16,314 nt of DNA from JAULUH01 sp032111745. GTDB taxonomy: Bacteria > Chloroflexota > Anaerolineae > JAAEKA01. Shown here piece after piece: positions 1-5,356 of this stretch. The notes beneath the pieces are model-generated. The model did no database searches, had not been told where the DNA came from, and was given only the letters and a program-made list of their open reading frames with translations. The stretch covers positions 1 to 16,314 of the forward strand of contig JAULUH010000546.1 in the NCBI GenBank assembly GCA_032111745.1. The letters run 5' to 3'. A program made the position numbers and the translations under genes. Numbering within the stretch: the first letter of the stretch is position 1; each line of letters opens with the position of its first letter.

Positions 1-2
1 TC

Positions 3-254
3 CAGGCCAAGGCGCAGTGGGGCCAGCGCTTCGCGTTGGTGGGCAATATCCCCACGGTGCTGTTAGCCTACGGCACCATCGACGAGATCGACGAGATGGT
101 GCGCACCTACTGCGAGGGCCTGGGCGCGGGTGGCGGCTACGTGCTGGGCTCGTCCACCAGCATCATGGAGGGCATACCGCCGCAGAACTTCGTGGCCATG
201 ACGGAGGCCGTCCACAAGTACGGGCGCTACGGATCGTTGGGTCGCAGCAACTAG
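3..254 (+). CDS. UroD-family protein, C-terminal fragment (5' end outside window)
   Basis: This is the last 83 residues of a protein that starts before the window; the frame is open from base 3 to a TAG at 252-254. The fragment has the typical end of the uroporphyrinogen decarboxylase (UroD/MtaA) superfamily: a short beta-strand segment ending LVGNIPT, then GGGYVLGSSTSI, then the final helix AMTEAVHKYGRY. It can be aligned by eye with the end of the complete UroD-like protein at 11974-13029 (KARYGSRVAIKGN and GGGYACSSSNSI), so the two are paralogues. Unlike that protein it has no cysteine after GGGY. UroD-superfamily members outside haem synthesis include corrinoid-linked methyltransferases and many proteins of unknown role in sugar gene clusters; the substrate cannot be told here. 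Only 11 bp separate it from fucI, so the two are probably co-transcribed. Confidence 0.8.
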   Translation, partial: QAKAQWGQRFALVGNIPTVLLAYGTIDEIDEMVRTYCEGLGAGGGYVLGSSTSIMEGIPPQNFVAMTEAVHKYGRYGSLGRSN

Positions 255-265
255 AGGAAACTTCT

Positions 266-2077
266 ATGACAGACTTCGCATTGAATCCGCCAAAGAATCG
301 CCTGGTGGGCAGCATGCCCAAGATCGGCATCCGGCCGACCATCGATGGCCGGCTGGGGGGCGTCCGGGAGTCCCTGGAGCAGCAGACCATGGCTATGGCC
401 CGGGCCGTGGCCACCCTGCTCACGGAGAACCTGCGCCATGCCAACGGCCTGCCCGTAGAGTGTGTCATCGCCGACGGCACCATCGGCCGCGTGGCCGAGT
501 CCGCGGCCTGCGCGGAGAAGTTTCGCCGGGAGGGCGTCGGCCTGAGCATCACCGTGACGCCCTGCTGGTGCTATGGCGCCGAGACCATGGATATGGACCC
601 CGCCATCCCCAAGGCAGCGTGGGGCTTCAACGGCACCGAGCGGCCAGGGGCAGTCTACCTGGCCGCGGTGCTGGCCGGCCACACCCAGAAGGGGCTGCCG
701 GCGTTCAGCATCTATGGCCGCGACGTGCAGGATTCCACCGATACATCGATCCCCGAGGATGTGGCCGAGCGGCTGTTGCAGTTTGCCCGGGCCGGGCTAG
801 CCGTAGCCACCATGCGGGGCAAGTCGTATCTGTCCATCGGCGGCACTTCCATGGGCATCGCCGGCTCCATCGTCGATCAGCCCCTGTTCGAGCGCTTTCT
901 CGGCATGCGGGTGGAGGCCATCGACATGTCCGAGGTGATCCGCCGCATCGACGAGCGGATCTATGATCCCGACGAGTTCCAGCGTGCCCTGGCCTGGACC
1001 AAGGCCTACTGCCGCGAGGGCAAGGACTACAATCCGCCGGAGAAGCAGCACAGCCGGGAGAAACAGGATTGGTCGTGGGAGTTCTCCGTGAAGATGGCGC
1101 TGATCATCCGCGACCTGATGGTAGGCAATGCGCGCCTGGCCGAGCTGGGCTTCGGCGAGGAGGCCCTGGGCCACAACGCCATCGCCTCCGGCTTCCAGGG
1201 CCAGCGCCAGTGGACCGACCACTTCCCCAACGGCGACTACCCGGAGGCCATCCTCAATACCTCCTTCGACTGGACCGGCATCCGCCAGCCCTACATCGTC
1301 GCCACCGAGAACGATGCTCTGAACGGCATCTGCATGCTGTTCGGCCACCTGCTTACCGGGACGGCGCAGATCTTTGCCGACGTGCGCACCTACTGGAGCC
1401 CGGCGGCGGTGAAGCGAGTGACCGGCTACGACCTGGCTGGCCGGGCGGCCGGGGGCATCCTGCACCTGATCAACTCCGGCCCGGCCGCGCTGGACGGCAC
1501 CGGCCAGCAGGAACGGGATGGGCGGCCGGCGATGAAACCCTACTGGGAGATCACGCCTGAGGAGGCCAAGGGGTGTCTAGAGGCCACCAGCTGGCATACC
1601 TCCATGGTGGAGTATTTCCGGGGTGGCGGCTGGTCGACCAAGTTCCTCACCCGGGGCGATATGCCGGTGACCATGTGCCGGCTGAACCTGGTCAAGGGGC
1701 TGGGCCCGGCCCTACAGATCGCCGAGGGCTGGACCGTGGAGCTACCGCCCGAGGTGCACATCGTGCTGGACGAGCGCACCAATCCCACCTGGCCCACGAC
1801 CTGGTTTGTCCCGGAGCTCACGGGCGAAGGCGCGTTCACGGACGTGTACAGCGTCATGGCCCACTGGGGTGCCAACCACGGGTCGATCAGCTATGGCCAC
1901 ATCGGCCACGACCTGATCACCCTGGCCTCCATGTTGCGCATCCCGGTGTACATGCACAACGTGGCCCCGGAGCGGGTGTTCCGGCCGAGCTCCTGGTACG
2001 CCTTCGGCACCGCGGACCCGGAGGGTGCTGACTTCCGTGCCTGCGCCAACTTCGGGCCGCTGTACGGCGCGTACTAA
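266..2077 (+). CDS. fucI: L-fucose isomerase
   Basis: A 603-residue cytoplasmic aldose-ketose isomerase that converts L-fucose to L-fuculose; the family also accepts D-arabinose. It matches E. coli FucI (591 aa) along its whole length as recalled, with shared blocks such as PKIGIRPTIDGR (residues 18-29), TPCWCYGAETMDMDP (98-112), WGFNGTERPGAVYLAA (119-134) and FADVRTYWSP (370-379). The Mn-binding/catalytic residues are in place: Glu348 in ATEND, Asp372 in FADVR and His538 in WGANHG, corresponding to E. coli E337, D361 and H528. The chosen ATG follows AGAGGAAA and lies 11 bp after the upstream stop; the open frame runs further upstream but that part overlaps the UroD-like gene in another frame and has no family similarity. 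It is likely the first committed enzyme of a deoxy-sugar pathway, with the FGGY kinase and aldolase at the other end of the window as possible partners. Confidence 0.97.
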   Translation: MTDFALNPPKNRLVGSMPKIGIRPTIDGRLGGVRESLEQQTMAMARAVATLLTENLRHANGLPVECVIADGTIGRVAESAACAEKFRREGVGLSITVTPCWCYGAETMDMDPAIPKAAWGFNGTERPGAVYLAAVLAGHTQKGLPAFSIYGRDVQDSTDTSIPEDVAERLLQFARAGLAVATMRGKSYLSIGGTSMGIAGSIVDQPLFERFLGMRVEAIDMSEVIRRIDERIYDPDEFQRALAWTKAYCREGKDYNPPEKQHSREKQDWSWEFSVKMALIIRDLMVGNARLAELGFGEEALGHNAIASGFQGQRQWTDHFPNGDYPEAILNTSFDWTGIRQPYIVATENDALNGICMLFGHLLTGTAQIFADVRTYWSPAAVKRVTGYDLAGRAAGGILHLINSGPAALDGTGQQERDGRPAMKPYWEITPEEAKGCLEATSWHTSMVEYFRGGGWSTKFLTRGDMPVTMCRLNLVKGLGPALQIAEGWTVELPPEVHIVLDERTNPTWPTTWFVPELTGEGAFTDVYSVMAHWGANHGSISYGHIGHDLITLASMLRIPVYMHNVAPERVFRPSSWYAFGTADPEGADFRACANFGPLYGAY

Positions 2078-2108
2078 CACGCTTACCGTCGTCATCATCC
2101 CGCCGTAA

Positions 2109-2138
2109 CGTAGAGACGCAAGATTTTGCGTCTCTACG
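2109..2138. repeat. GTAGAGACGC hairpin repeat, copy 1
   Basis: Perfect inverted repeat with 13-bp arms (CGTAGAGACGCAA and its complement) around the loop GATT. It lies 32 bases after the fucI stop and could end that transcript by folding, but no T-run follows, so it reads better as a dispersed intergenic hairpin repeat than as a classical terminator. Hairpins of this kind are common between genes in Chloroflexota and Cyanobacteria. Confidence 0.85.
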
Positions 2139-2158
2139 GTGTCAATACCGCCCCGTGT

Positions 2159-2186
2159 GTAGAGACGCAAGATTTTGCGTCTCTAC
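2159..2186. repeat. GTAGAGACGC hairpin repeat, copy 2
   Basis: Same 12-bp core arms and GATT loop as copy 1, starting 50 bp further on. The spacer between copies (TGTCAATACCGCC-like) differs from the next spacer, so only the hairpin is repeated. Confidence 0.85.
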
Positions 2187-2206
2187 GGCGCCAGCACCGC
2201 CACCTG

Positions 2207-2238
2207 CGTAGAGAGACGCAAAACCTTGCGTCTCTACG
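2207..2238. repeat. GTAGAGACGC hairpin repeat, copy 3 (variant)
   Basis: Third copy, with a GA insertion in the left arm (GTAGAGAGACGCAA) and the loop changed to AACC. It ends 10 bases before the GGAGA ribosome-binding site of the HAD gene, so in the mRNA it would fold right next to the translation start. It has diverged more than copies 1 and 2, which are identical over the core. Confidence 0.8.
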
Positions 2239-2260
2239 GCGCGCATGCGGAGACCAATCT

Positions 2261-2935
2261 ATGTCGTCATCATCCGCTGGTATACCGGCTCCAGCCGGGG
2301 TGCTGTGGGACCTGGACGGCACCATCGTCGACACGGGTGACTGCCACTACCTGTCCTGGGTACAGGTGCTGCCCGAGTTCGGCATACCGTTTGTTTGGGA
2401 GACCTTCCAGGGTGCGTTCGGCATGAACAACGCCGGCGTGCTCGGCGCCTTCATGGGCCGCACCCCGGACCCCGACCTGGTGCAAGCCATCTCCGAGCGC
2501 AAGGAGGCCGCGTTCCGCGACCTGCTACGGGGCCAGGTGCGGGCCGTGCCGGGCGCGCGGGACTGGCTGGCGCGCCTCCAGCGGTGGGGCGTGCCGCAGG
2601 CCATCGCCTCCTCCGCGCCGCCCGCCAACATCGACCTCGTCCTGGATGAGCTGGGGATCCGTCCCTACTTCGCTGCCATCGTCACCGGGGCCAGCCTGCC
2701 TAGCAAGCCCGACCCGGCGGTGTTCCTGCAGGCGGCCGTGACCCTGGGCATTCCCCCGCAGCACTGCGTGGTGATGGAGGACGCGGTGGCCGGGGTGGAG
2801 GCGGCACGCCGTGCAGGCATGCGCTGTGTGGCAGTGACCACCACCAATCCCCCGGAGGCGCTGCGGGCCGCCGACATCGTGATTGCAGGTTTCGACCAGC
2901 TCGGGGAGGACACTTTCCGCAGCCTCTTGGCCTGA
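2261..2935 (+). CDS. HAD-superfamily phosphatase / beta-phosphoglucomutase-like protein
   Basis: A 224-residue HAD hydrolase of the PGMB/Gph type. Motif I is WDLDGTIVDT, with nucleophile Asp17 and acid/base Asp19; motif II is the Ser in IASSAPPANI (about residue 117); motif III is the Lys of SKPDP (about 149); motif IV is VMEDAVAGVEAA (about 168-179). A helical C1 cap (about 24-95, including FGMNNAGVLGAFMG) fits hexose-phosphate mutases and small sugar-phosphate phosphatases. The start is the ATG at 2261, 7 bases after GGAGA; the frame stays open further upstream, but there it only translates the hairpin repeats. It is probably a sugar-phosphate phosphatase or mutase serving the nearby fucose-type pathway, but the substrate cannot be read from sequence. 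Its stop codon lies 10 bp from the stop of the convergent DUF89 gene. Confidence 0.9.
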   Translation: MSSSSAGIPAPAGVLWDLDGTIVDTGDCHYLSWVQVLPEFGIPFVWETFQGAFGMNNAGVLGAFMGRTPDPDLVQAISERKEAAFRDLLRGQVRAVPGARDWLARLQRWGVPQAIASSAPPANIDLVLDELGIRPYFAAIVTGASLPSKPDPAVFLQAAVTLGIPPQHCVVMEDAVAGVEAARRAGMRCVAVTTTNPPEALRAADIVIAGFDQLGEDTFRSLLA

Positions 2936-2951
2936 TGGCATCCCGTCAGGC
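2930..2951. terminator. Hairpin across both stop codons of the convergent genes
   Basis: The arms GCCTGATGG (2930-2938) and CCGTCAGGC (2943-2951) form a 9-bp stem with one G-T pair and the loop CATC. The left arm holds the TGA of the HAD gene and the right arm holds the complement of the TGA of the DUF89 gene. A shared bidirectional terminator is plausible, but neither side has a T-run. Confidence 0.45.
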
Positions 2952-4151
2952 TACCAGATGGATCACCCCACGTTTGCCGTTGATCAGCCAGGCCGGGTCC
3001 TCGGCCGCCAACTGCTCGGCCTGGCCCGGTGCCAGTCCCACCATGATCTCACCCTTGAGGGTGCGCAGGGCCACGAAGGGGGCAGGGAAGTAGGTGGTCA
3101 CTGCCTCCATGCGCGTCGTGGGGGGCCAATGGCGGTCGTCCAACAGGCGACGATAGTTTACATCGCCCTTGACGACCACCAGGCCGGCTTGCCCTAGCTG
3201 GGAGTACAAGGCAAGGGGCATGTCTCGAAACGTGCGGTAGGAGGTCCAGAAGGGATCGGTGCGCAGGGCCAGCTGATCATGCTTCAGTCGTTCCTCGAGC
3301 CTGCGGCCCAGGGTCCTGGTGGGTGCACCGGGGGCTTGCTGCAACTGGCCGATCGCGATCCCGACGTCGACCGGCATGGCATCGGAGACGAAGAAGGGCC
3401 GGTCCTTCAAATGGAACACGACCTGCTGCGTCCACCCCTGGTTCAAGAGGAAGTCGGCCAGGGCCAGGTCGAAGAGAAGGTCCAGGCCGACGTTGTCGTT
3501 GATGAACGTGACCTGCGGCAGCCCGGCTGACATTAATGCGTAGACGGCACCGGTATCGTCGATGAGCAGGTTCTCGCGCTCATGCTGGGTTGCCAGGCCC
3601 GCGCGAGCAGGCTCGCGCACGGTCAGATTGCTCAGATCGGCCCGGTTGCCCCAGAGGGCCGAGTGCAGAAGAGCCTCGAAAACTATGGCCCTATCGAGGC
3701 TGGCGACCGCGTCGGCCAGGTGAATCCAGCCCTCGTCGAAGTGCGCCACGGCCACAGCCTCCTGGGTCCGTTTCAGGGCGTCAAAGGGATCATGGCCCAG
3801 CCACGGTCCAGCCTGGAAATACTGTACCGCCTCCAAGAGCTTGCGATAGAACAAGGTCTCGGCCCAGTACCAGGGCACCTGCAGCCAGGTCCGGCCCCTA
3901 TAATGTTCCAGCTTCGTGTTCCAATCTGGCACGTCCGCAGCCTCCTCGCGCAGCGGTTGCATGGGCGCTGTGGCGATCTCCGCGGCCAACGCTTGCAGCG
4001 CATGCTGTATGGCCGGCGGGTAGGGGTTGGCCTCCGCGACCTGGGCGATGATCTGCGGTGCGCGCTCCTCGATGGTCGAGCGGGCGAAGGAGCCCGGGTC
4101 GGAGGTCATGAGAGGGGATGGAAGTTGAATGCCGTTCATAGATTGTTCCAT
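2946..4151 (-). CDS. DUF89/ARMT1-like metal-dependent sugar-phosphate phosphatase
   Basis: A 401-residue protein of the DUF89 (ARMT1-like) family. N-terminal helices begin PSPLMTSDPGSFARSTIEER (11-30). The metal-binding core shows FINDNVGLDLLFDLALADFLL at 217-237 (Asp219, Asn220), then FFVSDAMP (Asp256), then VVVKGDVNYRRLLDD (Lys328, Asp330). Asp219, Asn220 and Asp256 fit the Asp-Asn-Asp metal site known in yeast YMR027W. Family members with this architecture hydrolyse reactive sugar phosphates such as fructose-1-phosphate and are seen as metabolite damage-control enzymes. It follows the kinase-dehydrogenase-AroE unit on the same strand after a 290-bp spacer. The first ATG lacks a good ribosome-binding site; the ATG at 4139, behind GGAA, is an alternative start that removes four residues. 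Confidence 0.88.
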   Translation of the reverse strand: MEQSMNGIQLPSPLMTSDPGSFARSTIEERAPQIIAQVAEANPYPPAIQHALQALAAEIATAPMQPLREEAADVPDWNTKLEHYRGRTWLQVPWYWAETLFYRKLLEAVQYFQAGPWLGHDPFDALKRTQEAVAVAHFDEGWIHLADAVASLDRAIVFEALLHSALWGNRADLSNLTVREPARAGLATQHERENLLIDDTGAVYALMSAGLPQVTFINDNVGLDLLFDLALADFLLNQGWTQQVVFHLKDRPFFVSDAMPVDVGIAIGQLQQAPGAPTRTLGRRLEERLKHDQLALRTDPFWTSYRTFRDMPLALYSQLGQAGLVVVKGDVNYRRLLDDRHWPPTTRMEAVTTYFPAPFVALRTLKGEIMVGLAPGQAEQLAAEDPAWLINGKRGVIHLVA

Positions 4152-4214
4152 AGAAGGTCAGGATTGAAGTGATTAGGGCGCATTTGGATCTGGTTGATCC
4201 TGTCACACCTGTGC

Positions 4215-4235
4215 ATGAACTGGCAGCCAGTTCAT
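4215..4235. repeat. 21-bp perfect palindrome (10-1-10)
   Basis: ATGAACTGGC, one central A, then GCCAGTTCAT. It is a perfect inverted repeat with a single-base centre, 3 bases inside the left 12-bp direct repeat. It could be a protein-binding site or the remains of an inverted duplication. Confidence 0.75.
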
Positions 4236-4284
4236 CGGGTACAGCATCCCGTGATCATGAGCAATCTGGTATCATGAACGACTT

Positions 4285-4355
4285 GGGCATGAACGGCGGA
4301 GCAGTGCAGGCCGGGCTGCCGCAGCCCGGCCTGCACTGCTCCGCCGTTCATGCCC
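4285..4355. repeat. 71-bp perfect palindrome (35-1-35)
   Basis: The left arm runs from 4285 to 4319 (begins GGGCATGAACGG, ends GCCGGGCTGC) and is the exact reverse complement of 4321-4355, with one C at 4320 between them. All 35 pairs match. On the minus-strand transcript this would be a very stable hairpin after aroE, and it may limit read-through into the DUF89 gene. No T-run follows. Confidence 0.9.
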
Positions 4356-4441
4356 CTACGCCGTAGCCGCGGTGTGACGGGTAGCCGCGGTATGGGTGTC
4401 TCGCAATGACACATCTCTGTTTCTGTCACACCTGCCCTGGC

Positions 4442-5308
4442 TCAGCCACCGAAGACCTCTTCCAGTGTCTTTCGCATGACGTCTACGGGCGCGTCGACAC
4501 CGGTCCACATCTTGAAGGCGATGGCGCCCTGGCCCACCAGCATGCCCAGGCCGTCGAGGGTGCGGGCACCCCGGGCCTCGGCCGCTGCCAGGAAGGCCGT
4601 GTGCGGCGGGTTGGGGATGACGTCGCAGATCAACAGACCCGGGTGGATGCTTTCCATGGCGACGGCCGGTTTCTCGTCCACGAGGGGAAAGAGCCCGATA
4701 GAGGTGGCGTTGACCAGGATGTCGGCTTCCGTTGGCACCGCATACGGTTCCTGCCAGGGAACAAAGGCGGCTGGCGTGGAGGTCCTGCTTTGCAGCAGAT
4801 CAACCAGCGTCTTCCCGCGCGCAGGGGTGCGGTTGACGATGGTGATATGCGCGGCGCCGGCCCGGGCCATTTCCACGGCCATGGCGCGGGCGGCACCGCC
4901 GGCGCCCAGGAAGACGACGCGCTTGCCTGCCGGGTCCAGGTTTGCATCTTCCTGCACGGAGCGCACGAAGCCCTTGCCGTCGGTGTTGTGGCCAATCAGT
5001 CGTTCGCCCTCGCGGACCACGGTGTTGACCGCGCCCATTAGCTCAGCCTCGGGAGACAGGCCGTCGAGGTGCTCGATCACGGCGACCTTGTGGGGGATGG
5101 TCAGGTTGATGCCGCGCATGTTGAAGGCCCGCAGGCCAGCCACGGCGTCGGCCAGCTGCTCCGGACGCACCTCGATGTTCAGGTAACGCCAATTCAGTCC
5201 GCAGGCCCGGAACGCGGCCTCCTGCATGACCCCCGTCGGATTCTCGGCCACCGGATAGCCGAACACTCCAACCAGCTCGGCCAGGTAGGATGGTGCTGTC
5301 TCGCTCAT
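4442..5308 (-). CDS. aroE: Shikimate dehydrogenase-like oxidoreductase with altered substrate motif
   Basis: A 288-residue AroE-family NAD(P)-dependent dehydrogenase. Catalytic Lys74 (NLTIPHK) and Asp110 (HNTDGKGF) are present, as are Asn95 (GAVNTV) and the nucleotide-binding GAGGAAR loop (135-141). The C-terminal domain has ILVNATSIG and a final helix with GLGMLVGQGAIAF. The N-terminal motif that binds the shikimate carboxylate, normally HSxSP, reads AENPTG (21-26) here, so both usual serines are missing. It may therefore act on a compound other than shikimate. No other aromatic-pathway gene is nearby; it follows the dehydrogenase fusion by 48 bp and is probably in the same transcript. The ATG at 5308 is preceded by GAGAGGA at good spacing. 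Confidence 0.88.
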   Translation of the reverse strand: MSETAPSYLAELVGVFGYPVAENPTGVMQEAAFRACGLNWRYLNIEVRPEQLADAVAGLRAFNMRGINLTIPHKVAVIEHLDGLSPEAELMGAVNTVVREGERLIGHNTDGKGFVRSVQEDANLDPAGKRVVFLGAGGAARAMAVEMARAGAAHITIVNRTPARGKTLVDLLQSRTSTPAAFVPWQEPYAVPTEADILVNATSIGLFPLVDEKPAVAMESIHPGLLICDVIPNPPHTAFLAAAEARGARTLDGLGMLVGQGAIAFKMWTGVDAPVDVMRKTLEEVFGG

Positions 5309-5356
5309 GACATCCTCTCGTTGCTGTTGGTTCGATCTGGGTTCGTAGTGAGCACT

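Larger units (their letters stand above)
2088..2275. repeat. 13-bp direct repeats bracketing the hairpin array
   Basis: The sequence GTCGTCATCATCC occurs at 2088-2100 and again at 2263-2275, exactly on either side of the three-hairpin array. The right copy lies inside the first codons of the HAD phosphatase gene (just after its ATG at 2261) and the left copy lies 11 bases after the fucI stop codon. The arrangement looks like a target-site duplication or a slipped duplication, but no transposase is present. Confidence 0.75.
4200..4434. repeat. 12-bp direct repeats bracketing the palindrome block
   Basis: CTGTCACACCTG is present at 4200-4211 and again at 4423-4434. The 211 bp between them contain both palindromes. 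The arrangement parallels the 13-bp repeats around the hairpin array at 2088-2275. Confidence 0.7.
4152..4441. other. 290-bp spacer rich in palindromes
   Basis: No gene is seen here. The spacer holds a 21-bp perfect palindrome, a 71-bp perfect palindrome, a pair of 12-bp direct repeats and a duplicated GTAGCCGCGGT (starting near 4363 and 4381). It separates aroE from the DUF89 gene, both read on the minus strand. No clear minus-strand promoter was found in it, so the DUF89 gene may depend on read-through or on a weak promoter. Confidence 0.7.

Noticed and set aside
17..265. N-terminal extension of the fucI frame by 83 residues
   Set aside because: This part overlaps the UroD-like gene in another frame, has no family similarity, and the ATG at 266 has a good ribosome-binding site and matches known FucI N-termini.
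2109..2238. CRISPR array
   Set aside because: Only three units, each a long perfect hairpin, with spacers of about 20 bases and no cas genes; this is a dispersed hairpin repeat.
2126..2260. N-terminal extension of the HAD phosphatase by 45 residues
   Set aside because: It only translates the hairpin repeats (repeated RLYG/ASLRR patterns) and the family begins just before WDLDGT.
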